Source: Pseudomonadota bacterium
GTDB lineage: Bacteria > Pseudomonadota > Alphaproteobacteria > Acetobacterales > Acetobacteraceae
Assembly: GCA_021798575.1 (NCBI GenBank)
Contig: JAJZGI010000013.1
Location: forward strand, 1-42,497
Length of the DNA: 42,497 nt
Direction: 5' to 3'
Part shown: positions 28,287-36,025 of the stretch, in pieces
Layout of the letters: every line of letters starts with the position of its first letter
Numbering within the stretch: the stretch's first letter is position 1
The notes under the pieces: generated by a model
The model's input: only the letters and a program-made list of their open reading frames with translations
Told to the model about the DNA's origin: nothing
The model's database searches: none
Translations under genes and position numbers: made by a program

Positions 28287-29306
28287 ATGCAAGCGGATGA
28301 TCTGCTGGCGGCCTGCCTCCTGGCGGCGCTACTCCTGCTCGCCGTCACCGTGCTGGTCATGCGCGGGGATGGCAGGTTTGCCCGCGAGCGTGCGGCGCGG
28401 GAGGAGGCCACGAGACGGCAATGGAGCCGAACCCTGGCCGATTGCAGTTTCGACGGGCTTCTGATCCACCGCCAGGGGGTGATATTGCAGATGAACCGTC
28501 CGCTGGCACGGTTGCTGGCCACCCGCGAGCGGGAATGGCTGGGCCAGCATTTCGCCAATTTCGCCCGGCCGGACCAGGCAAGCGCCCTGCGCGCCGAGCT
28601 GGAGGCACCGCAACCCCAGCCCGCCGAGTTTTACCTGCTGCGGAGCAATAAAACCGAGGTTCCGGTGGAAATTTCCAGCCATAACATCGACCATGAAGGC
28701 CAGCCCGCGACGGTGACCGCGATCCGCGATGTCAGCCAGCGCCTGGCCGATGCACAGCGCATCTCCCGGCTGACCTATTACGACCCGCTGACCGGCCTGC
28801 CTAACCGAAAATTGTTCAACGACACGCTGGTGGCGGCCATGGCCCGGCTGGGCCGCCAGAGCGGTACCATCACGTTGTTTTTGATCGATCTCGACCATTT
28901 TGCCCGCAGCAACGCGCAACTCGGCCGCAACGGCGGCGACGCGCTGCTGAAACAGGCCGCGCAGCGTATCGCCGCCCTCGCCAGCCGGGATGATCTGCCC
29001 GCCCGCCTGGGTGGCGACAAATTCGCGCTGATGCTGCTGCATAACGGCCCCACGAACCAGGGGCTGAGCCTGGGTGAGCGGCTATCCGCCTCGTTCAACG
29101 AGCCGTTCATCATCGAGGGGCAGATGGCGAGGCTCAGCCTTTCGATCGGCATCGCGGTCTATCCGGACCATGCCGGGGACGCAGACGCGCTGCTCCAGGC
29201 CGCCAGCTTTGCGCTGGAACAGGCCGAGCGCAAGGGTGGGCGGGCCGTGCATATGTATGCGCATCATGAGGCGCTGCGCGCGGAGCCGGGCGCGAAAGTG
29301 ACATAG
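28287..29306 (+). CDS. Membrane-anchored PAS-GGDEF protein with altered GGDKF motif
   Basis: This 339-aa protein has one N-terminal membrane helix (about residues 5-25), a PAS sensor domain (about 45-155, with DGLLIHRQGVILQMNRP) and a GGDEF domain (about 165-330) opening YYDPLTGLPNRKLF. The signature is GGDKF (in RLGGDKFAL), replacing the catalytic Glu with Lys, so cyclic di-GMP synthesis is doubtful. It may act by binding GTP or partners. The start is uncertain: the frame is open to a GTG at 28203, but the candidate promoter lies inside that extension. No ideal ribosome-binding site precedes 28287. mutL starts 28 bases later. Confidence 0.85.
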   Translation: MQADDLLAACLLAALLLLAVTVLVMRGDGRFARERAAREEATRRQWSRTLADCSFDGLLIHRQGVILQMNRPLARLLATREREWLGQHFANFARPDQASALRAELEAPQPQPAEFYLLRSNKTEVPVEISSHNIDHEGQPATVTAIRDVSQRLADAQRISRLTYYDPLTGLPNRKLFNDTLVAAMARLGRQSGTITLFLIDLDHFARSNAQLGRNGGDALLKQAAQRIAALASRDDLPARLGGDKFALMLLHNGPTNQGLSLGERLSASFNEPFIIEGQMARLSLSIGIAVYPDHAGDADALLQAASFALEQAERKGGRAVHMYAHHEALRAEPGAKVT

Positions 29307-29334
29307 AACGCCATTATCCTGCTATCCTGACCCC

Positions 29335-31056
29335 ATGCCGCCGATTCGCCTGCTCTCGCCACAGACCATCAACCGGATCGCCGCCGGTGAGGTGATCGAG
29401 CGGCCTGCCGCAGCCGTGAAGGAGCTGGTTGAAAATGCCCTCGACGCCGGGGCCAGCCGGATCGAGATTATCCTCACCGAAGGCGGCATTTCGCGGATCG
29501 AGGTGATCGACGATGGGAGCGGCATCGCGCAGCAGCAGCTCGCCCTGGCGATCGAGCGCCACGCCACCTCCAAACTGACCGATGAGGCGCTGGTGCGAAT
29601 TGTGACGCTCGGCTTCCGCGGTGAGGCGCTGCCCTCGATCGGCGCGGCGGCGCGGCTCACCCTCATCAGCCGCCCCGTTGGGCAGGACAGCGCCTATAAA
29701 ATCACGGTCGCGGGTGGGCTGGTGGGTGAAGTGACGCCCGCCGCCGGGCAGATGGGCACCCGGGCGATCGTCGAGGATCTGTTCTACGCCACCCCGGCAC
29801 GCAAAAAATTCCTGCGCACGCCGCGCGCCGAGGGCGAGGCGGCGGAGCGCGCCGTGTGGCGCCTGGCGATGAGCGCGCCGAGGGTCTCCTTCCGTCTCGT
29901 CGCCAATGAGCGCGTGGTCTTCGACGTGCCCGCGCAGGATGAGGCAGGCCGGATTGCCGCACTGTTCGGACGCGAGACGGCTGGCGCAATGCTGCGGCTG
30001 GAGGCTGCGCGGGAGGGCGTGACGCTAAGCGGCCTCGCCGGCCCGGCCAGCCTGTCGCGCGCCACCACCCAGTTGCAGAGCTTCGTCGTAAATGGCCGCC
30101 CGGTGCAGGACCCGCTGCTACGCATGGCGCTGCGCCTGGCGTACCGTGATGTGATTGCGCAGGGGCGGCATCCGGTTGCTTCCCTGCGGCTGGAAGTGCC
30201 CGAGGCGGCGCTGGACGTGAATGTGCACCCGGCAAAGACCGAGCTGCGCTTCGCCGACGCCAATGGCATCCGTAGCCTCGTCATTGGTGCCATCGGCCAG
30301 CTGCTGGCGCGCCCCGTATCGCTCGCCCATGCGCCACCCCTGCGCCCGGCCATGGCGTTTGCGCCGGACCGGCCTAGCCAGGCCGCGCGCGGCTTCGCCG
30401 AGGCGGAGCTTAGCCTGCTCACCCCGCCCATGGCCCGGCAATTCACCGCTCCGGAGGCTGGCCCGGCGCACCCGCTGGGTGCCGCGATCGCGCAGATACT
30501 CGACACCTATATCCTCTCCCTCGCGGCGGATGGCGCGCTCGTGATCACCGACCAGCATGCGGCGCATGAACGGCTGACCGAGGAGCGGCTGCGCGGCGAA
30601 TTTATGGCGGGGCGGGTCGCCGCGCAGCCTCTGCTGGTGCCGGTGGTGGTGGATCTACCGCAGAGCGAGGCGGCGCGGCTGCTGGCGCACACGGATACGC
30701 TGCAACGCCTTGGCCTGGAGATCGAGGCCTTCGGCCCCGGCGCGGTGCTGGTGCGCGCCCTGCCCGCCGCGCTGAAAAACCCCGACGCCGCCGGCCTGCT
30801 GCGCGATCTGGCCGAAGAGTTCGCTGAATCCGACACGCCCGTGGCGCTGGAGGCCCGCCTGGACGGCGCGCTGGCACGGCTGGCCTGTCACCGCTCGATC
30901 CGCGCCGGGCGGCGGCTCAGCCCCGAGGAGATGAACGCGCTGCTGCGCGAGATGGAGGGCACGCCGCGCGCTGGAACCTGTAGCCATGGGCGCCCGACGT
31001 TTTTGAAACTCTCCAGCGCCGAGATGGAAAAAATGTTCGGCCGCCGGGGGTTCTGA
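29335..31056 (+). CDS. mutL: DNA mismatch repair protein MutL
   Basis: This 573-aa protein links MutS mismatch recognition to strand removal. The GHKL ATPase domain shows AAGEVIERPAAAVKELVENA split across the start, DDGSGI, RHATSKL and GFRGEAL. The C-terminal domain carries DQHAAHERLTEE, matching the DQHA-x2-E-x4-E endonuclease motif, and the zinc-site partners ACHRSIRAG and CSHGRPT. It is therefore likely an active nicking MutL, as expected in bacteria lacking MutH. The linker is short but intact. Its end faces the GNAT gene with only five bases between stops. Confidence 0.96.
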   Translation: MPPIRLLSPQTINRIAAGEVIERPAAAVKELVENALDAGASRIEIILTEGGISRIEVIDDGSGIAQQQLALAIERHATSKLTDEALVRIVTLGFRGEALPSIGAAARLTLISRPVGQDSAYKITVAGGLVGEVTPAAGQMGTRAIVEDLFYATPARKKFLRTPRAEGEAAERAVWRLAMSAPRVSFRLVANERVVFDVPAQDEAGRIAALFGRETAGAMLRLEAAREGVTLSGLAGPASLSRATTQLQSFVVNGRPVQDPLLRMALRLAYRDVIAQGRHPVASLRLEVPEAALDVNVHPAKTELRFADANGIRSLVIGAIGQLLARPVSLAHAPPLRPAMAFAPDRPSQAARGFAEAELSLLTPPMARQFTAPEAGPAHPLGAAIAQILDTYILSLAADGALVITDQHAAHERLTEERLRGEFMAGRVAAQPLLVPVVVDLPQSEAARLLAHTDTLQRLGLEIEAFGPGAVLVRALPAALKNPDAAGLLRDLAEEFAESDTPVALEARLDGALARLACHRSIRAGRRLSPEEMNALLREMEGTPRAGTCSHGRPTFLKLSSAEMEKMFGRRGF

Positions 31057-31061
31057 AAGTT

Positions 31062-31745
31062 TTATGCCTGGCGAAACTCCGCCAGCGCGCGTTGGGCGGT
31101 GCCATCCGGCGCAAAATTCTCCGCCGCCAGCCATGCCAGTATCGCGTCGCGCCGGTCTGGCCATTCGGCCGCCGTGATGCTGAACATCGCGGTATCCCGC
31201 GCGCGGCCTTTGATGATCTTGTGCGCGCGCAACAGGCCCTCCTCCGTGAAGCCGAGGCGGGCTGCCGCCCGACGGGACGACGCGTTCAGCGTATCGCACT
31301 TCCAGACCAGCCGCCGGTAGCCCAGCTCATCGGCGGCGCGGCGCAGGAGCAGGAACATCGCCTCGGTCGCGGCGCGGGTGCGCTGCATACAGGGCGCGAA
31401 CCAGATACTGCCAAGTTCGATGGCGGCATGGGCGGGCTCGATATCCAACAAGGCCAGCCAACCCGAGGCGAGACCCGTGGCCACCGGGCGCACCGCCCAG
31501 AACATCGGCTCATGCGCACTGGCGTGCTGCGCCACCCAATTCTCCAGCGTCGCCAGCGTGCTAAAAGGACCGTAGGACAGATAGGTGAAGCTATCATCGG
31601 CACCTTGCATGGCAGCGAACAGATCAGCCGCGTGGCGGCGGTGCAGTGGCTCGAGCGAGACATGGTTGCCGCTCATGGCGGTGCGGGCCGGCAGCGGGCG
31701 CGGCCAGGCATCCACCAAAGGACCGAGGAGAGATTCGTCAGCCAC
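31062..31745 (-). CDS. GNAT family N-acetyltransferase (RimJ/RimL-like)
   Basis: This 227-aa protein matches small GNAT acetyltransferases that begin with a GP-x-VD-x-x-PRP leader and a V-x-LEPL strand (LLGPLVDAWPRP, VSLEPLHRRH). The acetyl-CoA fold follows, with AIELGSIWFAPCMQRTRAATEA split over the cofactor site and the conserved C-terminal NASSRRAAARLGF. The GTG start overlaps the hldE stop by eight bases, so the two are co-transcribed. The substrate is unknown. An open frame up to 31835 is the shadow of hldE. Confidence 0.85.
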   Translation of the reverse strand: MADESLLGPLVDAWPRPLPARTAMSGNHVSLEPLHRRHAADLFAAMQGADDSFTYLSYGPFSTLATLENWVAQHASAHEPMFWAVRPVATGLASGWLALLDIEPAHAAIELGSIWFAPCMQRTRAATEAMFLLLRRAADELGYRRLVWKCDTLNASSRRAAARLGFTEEGLLRAHKIIKGRARDTAMFSITAAEWPDRRDAILAWLAAENFAPDGTAQRALAEFRQA

Positions 31746-33201
31746 GCAGCCGCGCCAGCGTGGCGGTCGTGGAATGGCCAGGCAGCAGTGCCGCCAGCGC
31801 CACCGCGCCACCCCAGCCCTCCACGAGCTGCGCACCCACCACCGTCTCGCGGGTATAGTCCGCGCCTTTGATGAGCAGATCCGGCCTGATCAATTTGATG
31901 ATATCGAGCGGCGTATCCTCCTCGAACAGGCACACCAGATCGACGCTGGCGAGCGAGGCCAGCACGGCGGCGCGCGCTGCCTCACCCTGCGCCGGGCGGC
32001 TCGGGCCTTTCAGGCGCTTCACCGAGGCATCGGCGTTGATCCCCACGATCAGCCGGTCGCACATCGCGCGGCATTGTTCCAGCAGATGGACATGACCCGG
32101 ATGCAGCAGGTCGAAGCAGCCGTTGGTGAAGCCGACCTTATAGCCGCGCGTGCGCCAGCGCTCGGCGGCCTCGGCGGCGGCGGCGGCGCTCACCACCTTG
32201 CGCAGCGCGCCGGTGGCGGGCGCCACGGCGGCCAGAATATCCGACGGGCGGGTGACCGCCGTGCCGACCTTGCCGACCACGATACCGCCCGCGATATTGG
32301 CCAGCCGGGCGGCCTCGAACAAGGGCACGTCCACCGCCAGCGCCGTGGCCAGGGTCGCCACCACCGTATCGCCAGCGCCCGAGACGTCGAAGACCTCCCT
32401 GGCCTCGCCCGGGTAGTGGCGCACCTCATCCTGCGTGATCAGGCTCATGCCGTCCTGCGCGCGGGTGACCAGCACGGCGCCGAACTCATGCTGCGCCAAC
32501 AGCGACTGCGCCGCGGCGATGATCCCTGCCTCATCCTCCACCGGCAGGCCGGTCGCCTCGGCCAGTTCCTGCCGGTTCGGCGTGATGACATCGGCCCCGT
32601 GATAGCGCGCGTAATCCCGGCCCTTGGGGTCCACGATGATCTGGCGCCCCAATTTTTTAGCCCCCGCGATGAGCTGCGCCGCGACATCGGCGCTGAGTAC
32701 GCCCTTGCGATAGTCCGAGAGTATGGTGACCGTCGTGGCTGCCATTGCATCGAGCGCGATGCGCACGAGCCGCTCCGCCAGTTTTTCCGGCAGGGCGATG
32801 GTCTCCTCGCGGTCGGCGCGCAGGAGCTGCTGCGCCTGGGCGATATAGCGGGTCTTCAGCGTCGTGGTGCGGCCGTTCTGCACCAGCAGCCAAGGCTCGA
32901 CCCGCTCCTGCCCGCCGATCAGCCCGGTGATGTCCGATCCCGCCTGGTCATCCCCCACCACCGAGACGAAGGCGGCGGCGGCGGCGAGCGCGATGAGGTT
33001 GCGCACGACGTTACCGGCACCACCCGGCATCGCCAGTTCTCGCGTTACGGTCAGGATAGGCACCGGGGCCTCGGGGCTGACCCGTGTTACCTCGCCATAG
33101 ACATAGCGGTCGAGCATCACATCCCCCACCACCAGCACGCTGGCGCGGGCGAAACGTTTCACATAGACGCCCAGATCGGCGGTTGGTTCTGCAATGGTCA
33201 T
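31738..33201 (-). CDS. hldE: Bifunctional heptose kinase/adenylyltransferase HldE
   Basis: This 487-aa enzyme phosphorylates heptose 7-phosphate and then activates it with ATP to ADP-heptose for LPS inner core. The N-terminal ribokinase-like domain (about 1-325) shows GDVMLDRYVYG, PGGAGNVVRN, DPKGRDYARY and DVSGAGDT with the catalytic Asp. The C-terminal nucleotidyltransferase domain (about 350-487) has GFTNGCFDLLHPGHVHLL and the IKGADY loop. Both halves are complete. It is divergent from hslO and co-transcribed with the GNAT gene. With kdsA it makes a second LPS-core gene in the window. Confidence 0.96.
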   Translation of the reverse strand: MTIAEPTADLGVYVKRFARASVLVVGDVMLDRYVYGEVTRVSPEAPVPILTVTRELAMPGGAGNVVRNLIALAAAAAFVSVVGDDQAGSDITGLIGGQERVEPWLLVQNGRTTTLKTRYIAQAQQLLRADREETIALPEKLAERLVRIALDAMAATTVTILSDYRKGVLSADVAAQLIAGAKKLGRQIIVDPKGRDYARYHGADVITPNRQELAEATGLPVEDEAGIIAAAQSLLAQHEFGAVLVTRAQDGMSLITQDEVRHYPGEAREVFDVSGAGDTVVATLATALAVDVPLFEAARLANIAGGIVVGKVGTAVTRPSDILAAVAPATGALRKVVSAAAAAEAAERWRTRGYKVGFTNGCFDLLHPGHVHLLEQCRAMCDRLIVGINADASVKRLKGPSRPAQGEAARAAVLASLASVDLVCLFEEDTPLDIIKLIRPDLLIKGADYTRETVVGAQLVEGWGGAVALAALLPGHSTTATLARLRG

Positions 33202-33225
33202 GACAAAGCGCTAACCCGCACGCGG

Positions 33226-33259
33226 CGATATGGCAACGGTGGGTGGCACGATATGGCAA
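33226..33259. repeat. Direct repeat CGATATGGCAA in the hldE-hslO divergent region
   Basis: The 11-mer occurs exactly at 33226-33236 and 33249-33259, 23 bp apart, each followed within a few bases by GGTGG. It lies between divergent genes, about 25-58 bases upstream of hldE and 30-64 bases before hslO. It may be a pair of regulator sites. If an earlier hslO start at 33230 were used, it would be coding DNA instead. Confidence 0.35.
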
Positions 33260-33289
33260 GGCGGTGGAAAGCGGGCTATCTCTGCCTGG

Positions 33290-34237
33290 ATGACAGATGT
33301 GCCGGCTTTCCTGGATTCGACGCGGCCCAACGTGCCGGACCTCGCGGTGCCGCGCGGTATTACCCCGTTTTACCTGCCCGACCAGCCGGTGCGCGGCAGG
33401 CTCATCCGGCTTGGCCCGCTCGCCGAGAGTATTTTACAGCGCCATGACCACCCAGCACCCATGCGCGCCCTGCTGGGGCAGGCGCTGGCGCTCACCGCCG
33501 CACTCGCCAGCGCACTGAAATTCAGCGGCTCGTTCAGCGTACAGGCCAGGGGCGACGGCCTGTTGCCGATGCTGCTGGCCGACTGCACGGAGGCGGGTGC
33601 GTTGCGCGGCTATGCGCGGATGCGCGCCGGGGCGGAACCCGCAGCGGACGCCAGCGCGGCCCAGCTACTGGGTGCGGGCTACCTCGCCTTCACCGTTGAG
33701 CAGGGCAGGGACCGGGAGCCGCAGCAGGGCATCGTGGCGCTCGAAGGTGAGAGTCTGGCGGCCATGGCGGAGCATTACTTCGCTACCTCCGAGCAACTCC
33801 AATGCAGGGTTTTTCTGGCCGCCGCCGCCACGCCCCAAGGCTGGCGGGCGAGCGCACTGGTGCTGGAGCGTATCGCCGGTGCGGGCGGGCTTGCCCCCGA
33901 CATGACGGAGGAGACGCAGGAGGAAGCCTGGCGCACCGCCTGCATTCTGGCGGCAACCGTGACCCCGGCGGAATTACTGGACGACACCCTCAACCCGGAG
34001 CGGCTGCTCTATCGATTGTTCCACAGCGAGGGCGTGGCCGCCGAGCGCGCCCGACCGCTCAGCTTCGGCTGCCGCTGCTCGCGCGCTCGGCTGGGCGCGA
34101 TATTGGAAGGTTTTTCATCCACCGACCTCGACGACATGACCGTGGGCGAGGATATCGTGATGACCTGCGAGTTTTGTAATTTTGATTTTTTGTTCCCGCG
34201 TGACACGCTCACCGGCCGACCAGGAGCCCCTGCATGA
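33290..34237 (+). CDS. hslO: Redox-regulated chaperone Hsp33
   Basis: This 315-aa cytoplasmic holdase is switched on by oxidation. The zinc-binding redox switch is present near the C terminus as C-x-C (FGCRCSRAR) and C-x2-C (CEFCNF). The N-terminal core includes RLGPLAESILQRHDHP and ARGDGLLPMLLADCTEAG split as expected. The ATG at 33290 starts MTDVPAFLDSTRPNVPDLAV, which fits the family. The frame is open to 33230, but that part is not conserved-looking. The ribosome-binding site is weak. The stop overlaps the next gene's ATG (ATGA). Confidence 0.93.
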   Translation: MTDVPAFLDSTRPNVPDLAVPRGITPFYLPDQPVRGRLIRLGPLAESILQRHDHPAPMRALLGQALALTAALASALKFSGSFSVQARGDGLLPMLLADCTEAGALRGYARMRAGAEPAADASAAQLLGAGYLAFTVEQGRDREPQQGIVALEGESLAAMAEHYFATSEQLQCRVFLAAAATPQGWRASALVLERIAGAGGLAPDMTEETQEEAWRTACILAATVTPAELLDDTLNPERLLYRLFHSEGVAAERARPLSFGCRCSRARLGAILEGFSSTDLDDMTVGEDIVMTCEFCNFDFLFPRDTLTGRPGAPA

Positions 34238-34977
34238 AACTTCGCACCCTCACCCCTTTTGCCGTGCTGATACTGGCGGCGTGCAGCACCCCGCCGACAC
34301 CGCCGCAAAATTTTCCGCCGCTTGATTATTCCTACCTGCCGCCGATTGTTTTGAAGGTCGCCAACCTGTCGATCGTGGATAATTACGTGCCCCCGCCCGA
34401 TGCCGCGACGCTGATCGGCCAGGATCCGGAGGCACCGGCAACCGCGCTGCTGGCCATGCTCAACCACCGCATGGCGGCCTCCGGCGCGCCGGGCAGCGGC
34501 ACGGTGACCGTGCAGGATGCCTCGATCAGCGAAGAAAACGGCAATATCAGCGGGGCGATGACGGTGGATGTCAACCTCACCAGCCCGGATGGCCGCTCCA
34601 CCGGCTTTGCTGAAGCCTCGGTGGCGGCGAGCCAGACCGCACCGGACGCAAATGCACCAGCGGGCAGCTTGCAGGCGGCACTTTACGGCCTGACCAAACA
34701 TCTCATGGAGGATATGAACGTGCAGTTGCAGTACCAGATCCAGCATAATCTCGGCGCCTGGATCTCCTGGCCAGCAAACCCCGGCAGCGCCGCCGCGGCT
34801 GGCGAGTCCGACACCAGCAACGGCGTGATTTCAGCGGCACCTCTGAGTGCGCCCGCCAGTGCCAACGGCACCAGCGCGCCCGCGCCGCTGCCGGGGCCGG
34901 TCAATAATAACGCCGCCGTACCCGACTATCTGCCCGGCGCGGGGCCGGCAACACTAAACACCGGAGCCGCGCCATGA
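34234..34977 (+). CDS. Hypothetical lipoprotein
   Basis: This 247-aa protein has a lipoprotein signal with lipobox LAAC (Cys17) and should be lipidated in the envelope. The mature part starts with a proline-rich stretch (TPPTPPQNFPPLDYSYLPP). A mixed alpha/beta domain follows to about residue 180, and the end is a low-complexity Ala/Pro/Ser/Asn tail. I do not recognise a family with a known role. It overlaps hslO upstream and the cupin gene downstream by four bases each, so it is translated as part of that operon. Confidence 0.85.
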   Translation: MKLRTLTPFAVLILAACSTPPTPPQNFPPLDYSYLPPIVLKVANLSIVDNYVPPPDAATLIGQDPEAPATALLAMLNHRMAASGAPGSGTVTVQDASISEENGNISGAMTVDVNLTSPDGRSTGFAEASVAASQTAPDANAPAGSLQAALYGLTKHLMEDMNVQLQYQIQHNLGAWISWPANPGSAAAAGESDTSNGVISAAPLSAPASANGTSAPAPLPGPVNNNAAVPDYLPGAGPATLNTGAAP

Positions 34978-35318
34978 GCCATCTGCACATTTTCAACCCC
35001 GGGGGCGATCCGCCATGGGAGCCGGTGGCGGCAGAGAAGGTCTTGCGCGGCCAGCCCCAGACCCGTACCTGGGTACACTATGAGAGCCCGGCGGAGCGGC
35101 TGAGCGCCGGAGAATGGGAGGCGAGCCCGGGCTGCTGGCGCATCGCCTACAGCGAGTGGGAATATATGGTCATACGCTCCGGCCAATGTGTCATCACCGG
35201 CGATGACGGCAGCCGGATCGTCGCGGGGCCGGGTGATGCCTTCATCCTCGAGCCCGGTTTCACCGGCACATGGGAGGTGACAAGCACGATGCGCAAACAC
35301 TGGGTCATCCGGGATTGA
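34974..35318 (+). CDS. Cupin-fold protein (DUF861/Cupin_3-like)
   Basis: This 114-aa protein is a single cupin barrel. The pattern WRIAYSEWEYMVIRSGQCVI, split before the GDDGSRIVAGPGDAFILEPGF turn, is typical of Cupin_3 proteins such as EutQ-like and ureidoglycine aminohydrolase-related folds. The usual metal-binding histidines of cupin motif 1 are not obvious (Glu and Tyr only), so metal binding is uncertain. It is the last gene of the hslO operon. The rpsT promoter overlaps its stop. Confidence 0.85.
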   Translation: MSHLHIFNPGGDPPWEPVAAEKVLRGQPQTRTWVHYESPAERLSAGEWEASPGCWRIAYSEWEYMVIRSGQCVITGDDGSRIVAGPGDAFILEPGFTGTWEVTSTMRKHWVIRD

Positions 35319-35343
35319 CGCGCTGCGAACGGAGGGCTAGACC
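35315..35343 (+). promoter_or_regulatory. Candidate promoter of rpsT
   Basis: TTGACG (35315-35320) and TAGACC (35338-35343) are 17 bases apart. The -35 overlaps the cupin stop. The transcript would begin near 35350, giving a leader of about 29 bases. No strong ribosome-binding site is seen before the rpsT ATG. Confidence 0.45.
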
Positions 35344-35378
35344 GCGCGCTTCATTATCTCCTCATTCAGTCGGACAAC

Positions 35379-35648
35379 ATGGCCAATATCGCATCTGCCC
35401 AAAAACGCATTCGTCAGACCCTCAAGATCACCGCCCGCAACAAGGCGCGTAAGTCCCGCGTACATGGCGTGATCCGCAAGGTCGAGGAGGCCGTGGCCGC
35501 AGGCAACAAGGAGCAGGCGCTCGCCGCCCTGCGCGCGGCCCAGCCCGAGATGCAACGCGCCGCGGGCAAAGGCGTGCTGAAGGCCAACACCGTATCGCGC
35601 AAAATCTCGCGCCTCAGCGCCCAGGTGAAAGCCGTCTCCGCCGCCTGA
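35379..35648 (+). CDS. rpsT: 30S ribosomal protein S20
   Basis: This 89-aa basic protein binds 16S rRNA in the small subunit. It opens [16 protein letters not shown], keeps the Arg/Lys-rich [19 protein letters not shown] region, and contains the conserved [17 protein letters not shown]. The length is normal. It stands alone between the hslO operon and dnaA, as is usual in alphaproteobacteria, and is followed by a strong terminator. Confidence 0.98.
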   Translation: MANIASAQKRIRQTLKITARNKARKSRVHGVIRKVEEAVAAGNKEQALAALRAAQPEMQRAAGKGVLKANTVSRKISRLSAQVKAVSAA

Positions 35649-35699
35649 ACGGTACAATTTTCAGTTGCATTATCACGTTTAATTTTCGAGACATTTTCG

Positions 35700-35745
35700 C
35701 GCCAGCGTCATCTTATCGTCATAAGATTTACGCTGGCGTTTTTTT
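35700..35745 (+). terminator. Rho-independent terminator of rpsT
   Basis: CGCCAGCGT (35700-35708) pairs with ACGCTGGCG (35730-35738). Inside it ATCTTAT pairs with ATAAGAT around the loop CGTC. Seven T follow directly (35739-35745). It ends 97 bases after the rpsT stop and separates rpsT from dnaA. Confidence 0.92.
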
Positions 35746-36025
35746 GTGCGAATTTGTTAACGTTGCCTGAACAGAATATCGCGGTGGCTTTAATAAAGTT
35801 TGAAATCAAAAATCCATTGATTCTAAACTTAAAACTATGCGTTTCAGAACGTTGTTGGCTATCGCGACGCGATTGAGTGCTTGCGCGGGGTGCGTATTTT
35901 GACCTACAACGGCGACTTAGAAACTTTCACGCAGCCGTCTCATTTCTGGGATGAAAAAGCTCGTATCACGGGTTTTTCATAAGTCGGGTGGCCGCAAAAT
36001 CACAGGGCTGGAGCGATAATTGGGA
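35746..36025 (+). promoter_or_regulatory. AT-richer dnaA upstream region
   Basis: These 280 bases hold no convincing gene. A candidate promoter is TTGAAA (35800-35805), 18 bases, TAAACT (35824-35829). A second possibility nearer dnaA is TTGAGT, 16 bases, TATTTT (about 35873-35900). One GANTC site, GATTC (35819-35823), lies in the spacer of the first promoter. TTAA-N7-TGAA (35757-35771) is one base from the CtrA pattern TTAA-N7-TTAA. I found no good match to DnaA boxes (TTATCCACA), so this is not clearly an origin. Confidence 0.4.

Noticed and set aside
31585-33447. 620-aa open frame antisense to hldE and running into hslO
   Set aside because: It lies opposite a fully conserved enzyme, and its composition is that of a third-codon-position shadow.
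35746-36025. Replication origin next to dnaA
   Set aside because: No convincing DnaA boxes were found; AT-richness alone is not enough, and alphaproteobacterial origins often lie away from dnaA.
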